Assembly (NCBI RefSeq): GCF_001428405.1
Contig: NZ_LMSL01000040.1
Span: forward strand, 2,355-44,205
Direction of reading: 5' to 3'
Source of the DNA: Frateuria sp. Soil773
GTDB taxonomy: Bacteria; Pseudomonadota; Gammaproteobacteria; Xanthomonadales; Rhodanobacteraceae
Length of the DNA stretch: 41,851 nt
Of this stretch, positions 19,608 through 29,135 are shown piece by piece (the stretch's first letter is position 1; each line of letters opens with the position of its first letter). Both the position numbers and the translations under genes were made by a program. The notes below the pieces were generated by a model. It was not told where the DNA came from. It was given only the letters and a program-made list of their open reading frames with translations, and ran no database searches.

Positions 19608-20342
19608 TCAGGCCCGGTCGCCCTTGATGTCGGGCTGGGCGGGGCGGTCGCTCCACAGGTAGCGGTAGACCAGGCCGCCGACGATGCCGCCGATGATCGG
19701 CATCGCCCAGAAGAACCAGAGCTGGTGCACCGCCCAGTCGCCCTGGAACAGGGCTACGCCGGTCGAGCGCGCGGGGTTCACCGAGGTGTTGGTGACCGGG
19801 ATGCTGATCAGGTGGATCAGGGTCAGCGCCAGTCCGATCGCGATGCCGGCGAAGCCCACCGGGGCGCTCTTGTGGGTGGCGCCCATGATGATGAAGATGA
19901 AGAAGCCGGTCATCACCAGTTCGCACACCGCCGCGGCGCCCATCGAGTAGCCGCCCGGCGAATGCGCGCCGTAGCCGTTCGAGGCGAAGCCGCTGGCGGC
20001 GGCGTCGAAGCCGGGCTTGCCGGAGGCGATCGCGTACAGCACCGCGCCGGCGGCGATGCCGCCGATCACCTGCGCCACGATGTACGGCACCACGTCCTTC
20101 AGCGGGAAACGGCCGCCGGCGGCCAGGCCGCAGGTCACCGCCGGGTTGATGTGGCAGCCGGAGATGTGGCCGATGGCATAGCACATGGTCAGCAGGGTCA
20201 GGCCGAAGGCCAGTGCCACGCCGGCGAAGCCGATGCCGAGCTGCGGGAATCCCGCCGCCAGCACGGCGCTGCCGCAGCCGCCCAGCACCAGCCAGAAGGT
20301 GCCGAAGAACTCGGCGGTCAGACGCTTGCTCAGGTTGCCCAT
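19608..20342 (-). CDS. aqpZ: Aquaporin Z (water channel)
   Basis: A 244-residue MIP-family channel. It has six transmembrane helices plus the two half-helices with signature NPA boxes: [14 protein letters not shown] (first half) and [12 protein letters not shown] (second). The selectivity residues fit a water channel rather than a glycerol facilitator: a Phe in helix 2 is likely, and the loop E motif TSVNPARS supplies the Arg. The N-terminal [25 protein letters not shown] matches AqpZ. The ATG at 20342 has AAGGAG close upstream, which decides the start. It probably adjusts water flow during osmotic shifts. It is divergent from an MHS-type transporter across a 302-bp gap. Confidence 0.95.
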   Translation of the reverse strand: MGNLSKRLTAEFFGTFWLVLGGCGSAVLAAGFPQLGIGFAGVALAFGLTLLTMCYAIGHISGCHINPAVTCGLAAGGRFPLKDVVPYIVAQVIGGIAAGAVLYAIASGKPGFDAAASGFASNGYGAHSPGGYSMGAAAVCELVMTGFFIFIIMGATHKSAPVGFAGIAIGLALTLIHLISIPVTNTSVNPARSTGVALFQGDWAVHQLWFFWAMPIIGGIVGGLVYRYLWSDRPAQPDIKGDRA

Positions 20343-20644
20343 GGGGTACTCCTTGTCGGTTGCATGCAGGCGTGACGACGGCGGCCCCGATGGGTGGCGC
20401 AGTCGCATGGCGTCGTGAAGCATTGAAGACCGGATCGCACGACGTTTCCTCTCCCCCTCGAAACGACGCAGGGCAGGGCGGGCCCGCGGGCCGCGCCGTG
20501 CCGGATGCCCGGCATCCGGCCGGGCAGGCGCAGCATAGGCGTTCGCCGGGCGATGTCCATAGGAATGTTCCGCAAAACCGGCAGGGAGCCGGACGATTTG
20601 CGCTATCGTGCGGGCCTTTCGCGCCGCCGCCCGGAACCGTCACG
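20343..20644. promoter_or_regulatory. Divergent intergenic region between aqpZ and the MHS transporter
   Basis: This 302-bp gap should contain the promoters for both genes. I could not assign sigma-70 boxes with confidence. A near-perfect palindrome lies at 20500-20520: GCCGGATGCC and its complement GGCATCCGGC separated by one C. It could be an operator or a hairpin in the transporter leader. No coding sequence is supported. Confidence 0.45.
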
Positions 20645-21988
20645 ATGACCGACGCCCACGCCTCCACGTTGTCCGCCGCAGCGCACGCGGCCCGCGCGCT
20701 GGACCGGCGCGACGCACGCACCCTGCTGTTGTCCGCGCTGGGCGGTGCGCTGGAGTTCTACGACTTCGTGGTGTTCGTGTTCTTCGCGCTGCCGCTGAGC
20801 CACCTGTTCTTCCCGAAGGACACCGCGCCCTGGCTGGCGCAGTTGCAGGTGTACGGCATCTTCGCGGCGGGCTACCTGGCGCGCCCGCTGGGCGGCATCG
20901 TGATGGCGCACTACGGCGACACCCTGGGCCGCAAGAAGATGTTCACCCTCAGCGTGTTCCTGATGGCGCTGCCGACGCTCGGCATCGGCCTGCTGCCGGT
21001 GTACGCGCAGATCGGCATGCTCGCGCCGCTGCTGCTGTTGCTGCTGCGCGTGGTGCAGGGTATCGCGGTGGGCGGCGAGGTGCCGGGAGCCTGGGTGTTC
21101 GTGGCCGAGCACGTGCCGCCGCGAAGGGTCGGCTTCGCCTGCGCCAGCCTCACTTCCGGGCTTACCGTGGGCATCCTGATCGGCTCGCTGGTGGCGGCGG
21201 CGATCAACGGCCGGCTGGCGCCGGCCGAGGTGCTCGCCTGGGGCTGGCGCCTGCCGTTCCTGGTGGGCGGCGTGTTCGGCTTCCTCGCCGTATGGCTGCG
21301 CCGCTGGCTCAGCGAGACGCCGGTGTTCGAGGCGATGCACGCGCGCCGCGAGCTGAGCGCGGGGTTGCCGTTGAAGCGGGTGTTCGAGCGGCACCTGCCC
21401 GCTGTGCTGCTGTCGATGCTGGCGACCTGGATGCTCACCGCCGCGATCGTGGTGCTGATCCTGATGACGCCGTCGCTGGCGCAGTCGGTGTTCCATCTCG
21501 AGCCGGCGCGGGCCTTCCTCGGCAGCAACGTGGCTTCGTTCGCGTTGGCGCTGGGCTGCCTGGGCTATGGCTGGCTGGCCGACCGCATCGGCTATCCGCG
21601 CGCGCTGCTGCTCGGCGCGACCGCGCTGCTGCTGTGCGGCTATGCGCTGTACGCCGACCTGCAGGCCGGCGGTGCGCATTTCGTCGTGCTGTATGCACTG
21701 GCCGGCTTCGGCGTAGGCGTGGTCGGCGTGGTGCCGGTGCTGATGGTGGAGGCGTTTCCGCCGGCGGTGCGGTTTTCCGGCCTGTCGTTCTCGTACAACG
21801 TCGCCTATGCGGCGTTCGGCGGGCTGACCCCGCCGCTCATCGGCGGCATGGTGAAGCGCCTGGGCCCGCTGGCGCCGGCGCACTACGTGGCGCTGACCGC
21901 GGTGATCGGGATCGGCGTCGCCGCCTGGTTGCTGGTCCGGCAACCAGGCCGCGACGGCGCAACCGGGCGGGTGCGTTCCCGCGCGTGA
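20645..21988 (+). CDS. MFS transporter, metabolite:H+ symporter (MHS/ProP-like) family
   Basis: A 447-residue 12-helix major-facilitator protein. The N-terminal helix 1 pattern SALGGALEFYDFVVFVFFA is typical of the MHS subfamily (ProP, KgtP, ShiA). The loop 2-3 motif is ARPLGGIVMAHYGDTLGRKKMF, split here by the conserved GD..GR-[KR] signature, and helix 4 carries RVVQGIAVGGEVPGAWVFVAE. The half-two loop GYGWLADRIGYPRAL repeats the motif. Members import organic acids, betaine or proline with protons; the substrate cannot be read from sequence. It lies divergent from aqpZ, which makes an osmolyte such as betaine or proline an attractive but unproven guess. The ATG at 20645 is chosen. Confidence 0.88.
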   Translation: MTDAHASTLSAAAHAARALDRRDARTLLLSALGGALEFYDFVVFVFFALPLSHLFFPKDTAPWLAQLQVYGIFAAGYLARPLGGIVMAHYGDTLGRKKMFTLSVFLMALPTLGIGLLPVYAQIGMLAPLLLLLLRVVQGIAVGGEVPGAWVFVAEHVPPRRVGFACASLTSGLTVGILIGSLVAAAINGRLAPAEVLAWGWRLPFLVGGVFGFLAVWLRRWLSETPVFEAMHARRELSAGLPLKRVFERHLPAVLLSMLATWMLTAAIVVLILMTPSLAQSVFHLEPARAFLGSNVASFALALGCLGYGWLADRIGYPRALLLGATALLLCGYALYADLQAGGAHFVVLYALAGFGVGVVGVVPVLMVEAFPPAVRFSGLSFSYNVAYAAFGGLTPPLIGGMVKRLGPLAPAHYVALTAVIGIGVAAWLLVRQPGRDGATGRVRSRA

Positions 21989-22022
21989 TCGCCTCGTCCT
22001 TCGCGCGCGGCGTCCGTCCCGG

Positions 22023-22709
22023 TCAGAACTCCAGTTCCTGCGCGGCGCACAGGTAGTCGATCATCGGCGCGACGCGCTTGAACGTCGCCACCGTCCACGG
22101 CAGCAGCTCGGCCGAGCAGGCCAGCGCCTCGTCGAAGTTCTCGCCGCAGGCGAAATCCTTGCGCTTGAGGTCGTCGATCAGCTCGTGCCCTGGGTCGAAG
22201 CCGCGCGGCGGCCGGCTCAGCGACTCACCCCAGAAGGCGAAGTGTTCGCGGAACGGCTTGCTGCGGGTGGCCTTTTTCCATGCGGCCGGGTTGTCGGCGA
22301 TGAAGTCGCGGATGCGCTTCAAGGCATCCGGCTCCGGATGCCACATGCCGCCGCCGGCGAAGCAGTCGCCGGGCTGGATGTGCAGGTAGAACGACGGCGC
22401 CGGGATCTCGTGGCGGCGCTCGTGGAAGAAGCGCGAACCCTGCCAGGGCTTGTACGGCAGCTTGTTGTTGGAGAAGCGCGTGTCGCGGTAGATGCGGAAC
22501 AACGAGCCGCCGTTCTTGCGCGGGTCGGCGCGGTAGTGCGGGCTGATCTTCGCCAGCGGCGCCTGCATGTCGGCGATCAGCGCCAGGAACGGCTCGCGCA
22601 CATGGCGCTCGTAGTCGGCCTTGTGCGCGGCGAACCATTCGCGGCTGTTGTTGCGGTCGAGCGCGCGCAGGAAGCGGAAGGTGGCGGGAGTGAAATAGGC
22701 ATTCGGCAT
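22023..22709 (-). CDS. DUF2461 / TIGR02453 family protein
   Basis: A 228-residue cytosolic protein. The family pattern is clear: [21 protein letters not shown] at the N-terminus (split: phenylalanine-rich start, then NN-x-x-EWF), the middle [23 protein letters not shown] (an R-I-[YF]-R-D-[TV]-R-F-[SA] signature), and the [21 protein letters not shown] block. The biochemical role of DUF2461 is unknown. The ATG at 22709 lies 13 bp after the sbcB stop on the same strand, so it is probably co-transcribed with this exonuclease; whether it functions in DNA repair is not known. Confidence 0.88.
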   Translation of the reverse strand: MPNAYFTPATFRFLRALDRNNSREWFAAHKADYERHVREPFLALIADMQAPLAKISPHYRADPRKNGGSLFRIYRDTRFSNNKLPYKPWQGSRFFHERRHEIPAPSFYLHIQPGDCFAGGGMWHPEPDALKRIRDFIADNPAAWKKATRSKPFREHFAFWGESLSRPPRGFDPGHELIDDLKRKDFACGENFDEALACSAELLPWTVATFKRVAPMIDYLCAAQELEF

Positions 22710-22722
22710 GGCGGCGGGAGGA

Positions 22723-24183
22723 TCAGGGGGACAGGGGGGCAAGTTCCAGGGCCAGCTCGTCGCCCCAGGCCTGCAACTGGTCGAGCACCGCCTGCTTGCC
22801 CTGCGCCAGCGGATCGTTGCGCAGTTCGGCCAGCCGGGCGGCGTAGTCGTCGAGGGTGAGGCCGGTCAGCGCGGTGTGCTGGGTCAGCCGCCTGCGGCGG
22901 AAGGCCTCCCAGCGCAGGCGCTCCTCGTCCGTCAGCGTCTGTGGCCAGTTGCGGGCGCGGTAGCGGAACAGCAGTTCCGGGTAGCGCGGATCGCGGAACG
23001 GGAACGGGCGCAGGCCCAGTTGCTCGGGCGGGGTGGCGCGCACCTCGCCGAGCAGGCGCTTGTCGGCATCGGGCAGGAACCCGCCGTACAGCGCCAGCTC
23101 CGGATCTTCCGCGGGAGGCAGCTCGGCGGCGCGCGCGAACACGCGCCGCAGCTTCGCCGCGAGGCCGTCGGCTGCGCGCAGCACGTCGCGGTGGGCCAGG
23201 CTGCGGTCGAGATCGATCTGCAACCGCTGCAGGTCCACGCCCTTGAGCGCCGACAGCGGCGCCAGCGCCGGCGAGCGGTTGGCGCGCACGGTGCGCAGGG
23301 GGATGCGTTCCACCCCTTCGGGCAGGTCGGCGCGGGCGGTGAACACGCGGTCGGCGATCTCGTCCTCGTCCAGCGCCAGCAGCTCGGCCGGGTCGGTGGC
23401 GAGGTCGTACACGATCACCTCGCCGGGCCGGCTCGGGTGCGGCGCCAGCGGCGCGATCACGGCCACGCAGTGGCGGCTGGCGGGATAGCGCGAGGAGACG
23501 TGCACCAGCGGCGTCATGCCGGCCACGTCGAGCAGGCCGAACACCTTCTGCTTGCGGCGCAGCTCGTAGTGCCAGTCCCACAGGCGCGGCTGGCGTACGC
23601 GGATCAGCCGCGCCAGGTCGATCAGGGCGTGCACGTCGGACAGCGCGTCGTGCGCGCGCTCCTGCTGCAGGCGGTTGGCCTGCGCCAGGTGCTCGAGCTT
23701 GAAGCTGGGCGTGCCGTCCTCGCGCGTCGGCCAGACGATGCCCTCCGGGCGCAGCGCCTGGCACATCCGCACCAGGTCGATCAGGTCCCAGCGCGAGTTG
23801 CCGTTCTCCCACTCGCGCCCGTAGGGCTCGTAGAAGTTGCGGTACAGCAGTTGCCGGGTGACCTCGTCGTCGAAGCGCAGCGAGTTGTAGCCCACGCCGC
23901 AGGTGCCCGGAGCGGCCAGCTCCTCGTGAACGCGGGCGGCGAACTCGGCCTCGCGCACGCCTTCGCGCGCGGCCTGCTGCGGCGTGATGCCGGTGATCAG
24001 GCAGGCTTCGGGCTGCGGCGGCATCTCGCGCGGCGGCTGGCAGAAGAACATCACCGGCTCGCCGACGATCTCCAGGTCCATGTCGGTGCGGATGCCGGCG
24101 AACTGCACCGGCCGGTCGCGCCGGGTGTCGGCGCCGAAGGTCTCGTAGTCGTGCCAGAAGAAGGTCTGCATGCCCGCGATCAT
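22723..24183 (-). CDS. sbcB: Exodeoxyribonuclease I
   Basis: This enzyme degrades single-stranded DNA in the 3'-to-5' direction and works in mismatch repair and recombination. At 486 residues it matches E. coli ExoI (475). The DnaQ-like exonuclease domain shows ExoI HDYETFG (D and E of motif I, near residues 11-17), [11 protein letters not shown] (motif II) and [17 protein letters not shown] (motif III, H-x-x-x-x-D). The later SH3-like and helical regions correspond to ExoI_C, with [21 protein letters not shown] second in-frame ATG at 24171 gives [13 protein letters not shown] and is equally plausible as start. Downstream is the DUF2461 gene. Confidence 0.95.
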   Translation of the reverse strand: MIAGMQTFFWHDYETFGADTRRDRPVQFAGIRTDMDLEIVGEPVMFFCQPPREMPPQPEACLITGITPQQAAREGVREAEFAARVHEELAAPGTCGVGYNSLRFDDEVTRQLLYRNFYEPYGREWENGNSRWDLIDLVRMCQALRPEGIVWPTREDGTPSFKLEHLAQANRLQQERAHDALSDVHALIDLARLIRVRQPRLWDWHYELRRKQKVFGLLDVAGMTPLVHVSSRYPASRHCVAVIAPLAPHPSRPGEVIVYDLATDPAELLALDEDEIADRVFTARADLPEGVERIPLRTVRANRSPALAPLSALKGVDLQRLQIDLDRSLAHRDVLRAADGLAAKLRRVFARAAELPPAEDPELALYGGFLPDADKRLLGEVRATPPEQLGLRPFPFRDPRYPELLFRYRARNWPQTLTDEERLRWEAFRRRRLTQHTALTGLTLDDYAARLAELRNDPLAQGKQAVLDQLQAWGDELALELAPLSP

Positions 24184-24255
24184 CGCATGCCGTTCGGCCT
24201 ATCCGGGCAGGATCGGGCAATGGCTGCTGTAAACTGCGCGCTCCCGGGAGGAAGC

Positions 24256-24816
24256 ATGAGCCAAGCCAACGACGACAATCTGATCTGGATCGATCTGGAG
24301 ATGACCGGCCTCGACACGGACGCCGATTCCATCCTGGAAATAGCCACCATCGTCACCGACAAGGAGTTGAACGTCCTGGCCGAAGGCCCGGTGTTCGCGA
24401 TCCGCCACGAGGTGGACCGGCTGGAGGCGATGGATAGCTGGAACCGCAACCAGCACAGCCGCTCGGGCCTGTGGCAGCAGGTGCTCGACTCCACCGTCGA
24501 CCACGCCGTGGCCGAGCAGGCCACGGTGGATTTCCTCAAAGCCTGGGTGCCCGCCGGCAAGTCGCCGATGTGCGGCAACTCGATCTGCCAGGACCGCCGC
24601 TTCATGCATCGCCAGATGCCGCGGCTGGAACGCTATTTCCACTACCGCAACCTGGACGTGTCCACGCTCAAGGAACTGGCCCGGCGCTGGGCGCCGGCGA
24701 TCGCCAGGGGCCTGGGCAAGGAGTCGGCGCATACGGCCCTATCCGACATCCGCGACTCCATCGACGAGTTGCGCTACTACCGCCGGCATATGGGCGCGCT
24801 GGGCGGCGAAGCCTGA
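24256..24816 (+). CDS. orn: Oligoribonuclease
   Basis: A 186-residue DEDDh 3'-to-5' exoribonuclease that clears very short RNAs and the dinucleotide pGpG made during c-di-GMP breakdown. Motifs: [10 protein letters not shown] (motif I, D and E), [12 protein letters not shown] (motif II, D) and [20 protein letters not shown] (motif III, H and D). Length equals the E. coli protein (181) closely. The ATG at 24256 follows GGGAGGA; the ribosome-binding site is partly inside the palindrome CTCCCGGGAG at 24241-24250, which could fold it away. It is divergent from sbcB and is followed 28 bp later by folP. Confidence 0.97.
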   Translation: MSQANDDNLIWIDLEMTGLDTDADSILEIATIVTDKELNVLAEGPVFAIRHEVDRLEAMDSWNRNQHSRSGLWQQVLDSTVDHAVAEQATVDFLKAWVPAGKSPMCGNSICQDRRFMHRQMPRLERYFHYRNLDVSTLKELARRWAPAIARGLGKESAHTALSDIRDSIDELRYYRRHMGALGGEA

Positions 24817-24844
24817 ACCCGGGCGCCATCACCGAGGACATGAC

Positions 24845-25753
24845 ATGACGACCGATCCGTTCGCCACCGTGCTCGATTGCGGCGGCCGTCCGCTGGTGCT
24901 CGACCGCCCGCGCGTGGTCGGCATCCTCAACGTCACGCCCGACTCGTTCTCCGACGGCGGCGCGCATGCCGGCGTGGACGCTGCCGTGGCGCACGGGCTG
25001 GCGCTGGCGGAGCAGGGCGCGGACATGCTCGACGTCGGCGGCGAGTCCACCCGCCCCGGCGCGGGCGAGGTGCCGCTGGACGAGGAACTGCACCGGGTGA
25101 TCCCGGTGATCGAGCGGCTCGCCGCGCGCACCGCGCTGCCGATCGCGGTCGATACCTCCAAGCCGGAGGTGATGCGCGCCGCGGTGGCCGCCGGCGCCGG
25201 CATGGTCAACGACGTCTACGCGCTGCGCCGCGACGGCGCGCTGGAAGCCGCCGCCGCGCTGGGCGTACCGGTGTGCCTGATGCACATGCTGGGCGAGCCG
25301 CGCACCATGCAGGACGACCCGCGCTACGACGACGTGGTCGGCGAAGTGCACCGCTTCCTCGCCGACCGGCTGTTCGCCTGCGAGCTGGCCGGCATCGACC
25401 GGCGCAAGGTGATGGTCGACCCGGGCTTCTGCTTCGGCAAGACGCTGGAACACAACCTGGCCCTGCTGCGCGCGCTCGAACGCTTCGCCGACCTCGGCAG
25501 CGGCGTGTACGCGGGGCTGTCGCGCAAGTCGATGATCGGCACGCTGACCGGGCGCGCCGATCCGGCCGGACGCGCGGCGGGCTCGGTGGCGGCGGCGCTG
25601 ATCGCCGTGCAGCGCGGCGCGCGGATGGTTCGCGTACATGATGTGGCGGCTACCGTCGACGCCCTTGCCGTATGGCAGGCGGTGAAGGCCGGCGATGCGG
25701 CACCGCGCCGCGACGACCGCCCGGCGGCGCCGCGCTGGCCCGACGACGAGTGA
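24845..25753 (+). CDS. folP: Dihydropteroate synthase
   Basis: This enzyme condenses p-aminobenzoate with 6-hydroxymethyl-7,8-dihydropterin diphosphate in folate synthesis and is the target of sulfonamides. The 302-residue TIM barrel carries GILNVTPDSFSDGG (pterin/phosphate loop), DVGGESTRPGA (pABA loop) and VDTSKPEVMRAA, then NDVYALR, MHMLGEPRTMQ, DPGFCFGK, LSRKSMIG and VRVHDV at the end, all in the expected order. The C-terminal tail of about 20 residues (GDAAPRRDDRPAAPRWPDDE) is an extra, charged extension. The position just upstream of glmM repeats the well-known folP-glmM order. Confidence 0.97.
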   Translation: MTTDPFATVLDCGGRPLVLDRPRVVGILNVTPDSFSDGGAHAGVDAAVAHGLALAEQGADMLDVGGESTRPGAGEVPLDEELHRVIPVIERLAARTALPIAVDTSKPEVMRAAVAAGAGMVNDVYALRRDGALEAAAALGVPVCLMHMLGEPRTMQDDPRYDDVVGEVHRFLADRLFACELAGIDRRKVMVDPGFCFGKTLEHNLALLRALERFADLGSGVYAGLSRKSMIGTLTGRADPAGRAAGSVAAALIAVQRGARMVRVHDVAATVDALAVWQAVKAGDAAPRRDDRPAAPRWPDDE

Positions 25754-25764
25754 ACTGAACGCAT

Positions 25765-25786
25765 GCGCCGCCGGCACCGGCGGCGC
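25765..25786 (+). other. Hairpin in the folP-glmM gap
   Basis: GCGCCGCCGG (25765-25774) and CCGGCGGCGC (25777-25786) are perfect complements with only CA between them, so the top pairs would open into the loop. There is no T-run. It sits 14 bases before the glmM start codon, just before its ribosome-binding site (AAGGAA), and could affect glmM expression or transcript stability. Confidence 0.45.
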
Positions 25787-25800
25787 GACAAGGAACGACG

Positions 25801-27156
25801 ATGACCCAACGCAAGTATTTCGGCACCGATGGCATTCGCGGCCTGGTCGGGCAGTGGCCGATCAGCGCCGATTTCATGCTGCGCCTCGGCCGCGCCGCCG
25901 GCGCCGTGCTGGCGCGCGGCAGCAGGCAGCGGCCGCTGGTGCTGATCGGCAAGGACACCCGCGTGTCCGGCTACATGTTCGAGTCGGCGCTGGAAGCCGG
26001 CCTGGTCGCGGCCGGCGTGGACGTGGGCCTGCTCGGGCCGATGCCGACGCCGGCGGTGGCCTTTCTCACGCGCTCCATGCGCGCGGTGGCCGGCATCGTG
26101 ATAAGCGCCTCGCACAACCCGCACCACGACAACGGCATCAAGTTCTTCTCCGCCACCGGCGAAAAGCTCTCCGACGAGATCGAGCTGGCGATCGAGCGGG
26201 AAGTGGACGCGGAGTTCGTCACCGTGGCCTCCGAGCAGCTCGGCAAGGCCACCCGCATCGGCGATGCGGTGGCGCGCTACGCCGAGTTCTGCAAGGCCAC
26301 CGTGCCGGAGGAATTCAGCCTGCGCGGCGTCAGGCTGGTGCTCGACTGCGCCAACGGCGCCACCTACCAGGTCGCCCCCAAGGTGTTCGCCGAGCTGGGC
26401 GCCGAGGTGGTGGCGATCGGCGACAAGCCGGACGGCTTCAACATCAACCGCGCGGTCGGCTCGACCCATCCGCAGGCCCTGCAGCAGGCCGTGCTGGACC
26501 ATGCGGCGGACATCGGCATCGCCTTCGACGGCGACGGCGACCGGGTGATCCTGGTCGATCGCCACGGCATGCTGGCCGACGGCGACGACATCCTCTACGT
26601 GCTCGCCCGCAGCATGCAGGCGCAGGGCGTGCTGAAGGGGCCGGTGGTCGGCACCCTGATGAGCAACTACGGCCTGCAGCAGGCGCTGGCGGAAACCGGG
26701 GTGGCGCTGATCCGCGCCAACGTCGGCGACCGCTTCGTGCTGCAGCAGCTCAAGGCCAACGACGGCGTGCTGGGCGGCGAGACCTCCGGCCACATCCTCT
26801 GCCTGGACCGCGCCACCACCGGCGACGGCATCGTCGCCGCGCTGGCCGTGCTGGAAGCGCTGGGCCAGGCCGGACAGGACCTGGCCGCCGCGCGGCAGGG
26901 GCTGCGCAAGCTGCCGCAGGTGATGCTCAACGTGCGCGTGGTCGGCTCGGCGCGCGACATGCTGGAACACCCGGCGGTGCGCGACGCGCTGGCGGAGGCG
27001 GAAGGCGTGCTGCAGGGCCGGGGGCGGGTGTTCCTGCGCGCCTCGGGCACCGAGCCGGTGGTGCGGGTGACGGTGGAAGCCGCCGACGAGGGCGAGGTGC
27101 GGCAGTTGGCGGAGAAGCTGGCGGACGTCGTAAAATCCGTCGCCGAACGCTCGTGA
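25801..27156 (+). CDS. glmM: Phosphoglucosamine mutase
   Basis: This enzyme converts glucosamine-6-phosphate to glucosamine-1-phosphate for peptidoglycan and lipopolysaccharide precursors. At 451 residues it matches the E. coli enzyme (445). The start [11 protein letters not shown] is the GlmM N-terminal signature. The phosphoserine loop is [15 protein letters not shown] with catalytic Ser about residue 104. The metal-binding loop is DGDGDR (Asp 243, 245, 247). The sugar-binding loop GGETSGH and the C-terminal phosphate loop [11 protein letters not shown] complete the set. GTD-start and length distinguish it from phosphomannomutase. It follows folP by 47 bp. Confidence 0.97.
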   Translation: MTQRKYFGTDGIRGLVGQWPISADFMLRLGRAAGAVLARGSRQRPLVLIGKDTRVSGYMFESALEAGLVAAGVDVGLLGPMPTPAVAFLTRSMRAVAGIVISASHNPHHDNGIKFFSATGEKLSDEIELAIEREVDAEFVTVASEQLGKATRIGDAVARYAEFCKATVPEEFSLRGVRLVLDCANGATYQVAPKVFAELGAEVVAIGDKPDGFNINRAVGSTHPQALQQAVLDHAADIGIAFDGDGDRVILVDRHGMLADGDDILYVLARSMQAQGVLKGPVVGTLMSNYGLQQALAETGVALIRANVGDRFVLQQLKANDGVLGGETSGHILCLDRATTGDGIVAALAVLEALGQAGQDLAAARQGLRKLPQVMLNVRVVGSARDMLEHPAVRDALAEAEGVLQGRGRVFLRASGTEPVVRVTVEAADEGEVRQLAEKLADVVKSVAERS

Positions 27157-27250
27157 ACCTGTTGAACCCGGGTCGCCATGGATTGGCCCGACGTGCCCCG
27201 CCCCTGCGGTGGCGGATCAAATCGACCGCACGCCAACCTGTGGACCCGAC

Positions 27251-28183
27251 ATGAAGAACGTTCCTACCCTCGACATCCGCCGCTACGACACCGACCGCGA
27301 CGCCTTCGTCGCCGAGCTTGGCGCGGCCTACCGCGAATTCGGCTTCTGCTGCATCAGCGGCCACGGCATCGCGCGCGAACTGATCGACGGCTCCTACGAC
27401 GCCTTCCAGCGCTTCTTCGCGCTGCCCACCGAAACCAAGATGAAGTACCACGTGCCGGGCGGCGGCGGCGCGCGCGGCTACACGCCGTTCAAGGTGGAGA
27501 CCGCCAAGGACAGCCAGTACGCCGACCTCAAGGAGTTCTGGCACATCGGCCGCGAGATCCCGCGCGACTCGAAGTTCGCCGACGTGATGCCGCCGAACCT
27601 GTGGCCGGGCGAGGTGCCGGAGTTCAAGCCGTACGGCTACGGCCTGTACGAGGCGCTGGACCATCTGGGCACCCGCGTGCTGCGCGCGCTGGCCCTGCAC
27701 GTGGGTCTGCCGGAGCATTACTTCGACGACAAGACCGACCAGGGCAACTCGATCCTGCGGCCGATCCACTACCCGCCGATCACCCAGGACAATATTCCGA
27801 ACGTGCGCGCGGGCGCCCACGAGGACATCAACTTCATCACCCTGCTGGTCGGCGCCAGCGCGGAAGGGCTGGAGGTGCTGAGCGAGGGCGAGTGGCTGCC
27901 GATCACCACCGAGGGCGACGCCATCGTGGTGAACATCGGCGACATGCTGCAGCGGCTGACCAACCACGTCTACCCGTCGACCTCGCACCGCGTGGTCAAC
28001 CCGAAGAACGACAACGCGCGCAAGCCGCGCTACTCGGTGCCGTTCTTCCTGCATCCGAACCCCGACGTGGTGCTCGACCCGGTGCCCGAGTGCGTCACGC
28101 CGGACAACCCCAGCCGCTACGACACCTCGATCACCTCGCACGAGTACCTGCTGCAGCGCCTGCGCGAGATCAAGCTGATCTGA
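27251..28183 (+). CDS. Isopenicillin-N-synthase-family 2-oxoglutarate/Fe(II) dioxygenase
   Basis: A 310-residue non-haem iron oxygenase of the IPNS/plant 2OG-dioxygenase family. It has the DIOX_N-like N-terminus (FVAELGAAYREFGFCCISGHG) and a 2OG-FeII_Oxy core. The iron ligands fit H190-x-D192 (GAHEDINF) and H246 (TSHRVVNP). The co-substrate-binding R-x-S is R260-Y-S262 (KPRYSVPFF). Such bacterial proteins are often annotated as IPNS-like, but their substrates are mostly unknown; penicillin synthesis is not implied. The ATG at 27251 is chosen from the family alignment; its ribosome-binding site is weak, and GTG 27209 is an in-frame alternative. It follows glmM by 94 bp. Confidence 0.9.
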   Translation: MKNVPTLDIRRYDTDRDAFVAELGAAYREFGFCCISGHGIARELIDGSYDAFQRFFALPTETKMKYHVPGGGGARGYTPFKVETAKDSQYADLKEFWHIGREIPRDSKFADVMPPNLWPGEVPEFKPYGYGLYEALDHLGTRVLRALALHVGLPEHYFDDKTDQGNSILRPIHYPPITQDNIPNVRAGAHEDINFITLLVGASAEGLEVLSEGEWLPITTEGDAIVVNIGDMLQRLTNHVYPSTSHRVVNPKNDNARKPRYSVPFFLHPNPDVVLDPVPECVTPDNPSRYDTSITSHEYLLQRLREIKLI

Positions 28184-28194
28184 GGCGGTCGATT

Positions 28195-28284
28195 CCCTCT
28201 CCCTGCCAAAGGGAGGGGGCTCCGCAGGGCCGGGGTTGCCGCAGCCCGAGCCATCGTCGGGCGCAAGCGGGTCGAAACCCGCTT
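28195..28284. terminator. Two hairpins downstream of the IPNS-like gene
   Basis: The first pairs CCCTCTCCCT (28195-28204) with AGGGAGGGGG (28210-28219), one G-T wobble, loop GCCAA. The second is a perfect 8-bp stem, AAGCGGGT (28265-28272) with ACCCGCTT (28277-28284), closed by the tetraloop CGAA. Neither has a T-run. They lie in the 177-bp gap between convergent genes and may end or protect transcripts. The first looks like a member of a dispersed CCCTCTCCC-type repeat, which is a guess. Confidence 0.45.
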
Positions 28285-28360
28285 CACGCCGATGCCTTCC
28301 TGCCGGCATGCGCCGCCTAGTCTTTCCTGTCGGAGAGAGTGGAAGCCGGGCCGCTCTCCG

Positions 28361-29041
28361 TCACGCCATCCAGAAGAACACGGCCGTCATCCGCTTGCTT
28401 GCCATCCCGTCCAGCCCCCAGTAGGCGCTGGCGCTGTGGATGATGTTGGCCTTGTAGAGCAGCAGGCGGTTGCAGCGGTGCGGTACGCGCACGTCCTCGG
28501 CGAATGCGTTGGGCGCCACGAAGCGGTTGCCCAGGGCATCGACCAGGTTGCGGTGCGGCGGCATCACCATGTTGCCGCCGAGCTGGCCGTTCGCATGGCG
28601 CTGGCGATAGAAGCTGGTGCCGCACTGGTCGGGCACGTCGGGATTCAGGTAGAGCACGGCGGCGTAGCGGCACAGGTTGAGCGAATCGGTGTGCGGCTTC
28701 ACCGCGCCTTCGGTCGAGCCGACCACCTGCACGCAGTTGTGGTTGAGCCGCGCCCCGGCACCGGCCTGTTCCACCCAGACCTTCTTCGCGCCGGTGAGGC
28801 GGCAGACCCGGGCATCGAGGGCGGCCAGCTCGTCCTCGTGCAGGGCGGGCGTGGCGCGCATGCCGGGCCACACTTCGCCGGTGTGCGGATAGCCGTATTC
28901 CCAGTCCGTCCGGGCCAGGCAGCGCTGGCGCACTTCATCGGGATTCGGCAGCACGTCGTCCACCACCCAGTAGTCGCGGCCTTCGGTCGGCTTGCGATAG
29001 GGCAGCGGGCGCATCGTCGGGTGCTGCGGGAACAGGGACAT
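28361..29041 (-). CDS. DUF6445-like putative 2OG-Fe(II) oxygenase
   Basis: A 226-residue protein whose C-terminal half has the look of a double-stranded beta-helix oxygenase. Candidate metal ligands are H-x-D in VKPHTDSLNLC and a later His in NIIHSASAYWG, with a basic residue in SKRMTAVFFW as possible co-substrate ligand. The N-terminal part (YWVVDDVLPNPDEVRQRCLA) is typical of DUF6445 proteins, some of which sit near tryptophan halogenases or TonB systems. Function is unknown and enzymatic activity is inferred. The gene is convergent with the IPNS-like gene, so two unrelated iron-oxygenase-like genes lie tail to tail. The start at 29041 is the first Met of the conserved region. Confidence 0.72.
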   Translation of the reverse strand: MSLFPQHPTMRPLPYRKPTEGRDYWVVDDVLPNPDEVRQRCLARTDWEYGYPHTGEVWPGMRATPALHEDELAALDARVCRLTGAKKVWVEQAGAGARLNHNCVQVVGSTEGAVKPHTDSLNLCRYAAVLYLNPDVPDQCGTSFYRQRHANGQLGGNMVMPPHRNLVDALGNRFVAPNAFAEDVRVPHRCNRLLLYKANIIHSASAYWGLDGMASKRMTAVFFWMA

Positions 29042-29135
29042 CGTGGCGTGCTCGTGCAGGGCGATGGCCGCAGACAGTAGCGCATGCCGCCGCGCGCCGT
29101 CGTGCGCCGGTGCCGGAAGGCGCGAGGTCGCGCAG

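Noticed and set aside
27251-28183. Penicillin biosynthesis gene
   Set aside because: The protein is IPNS-family by fold only; no ACV synthetase or beta-lactam genes lie next to it, and many bacteria carry such enzymes with other roles.
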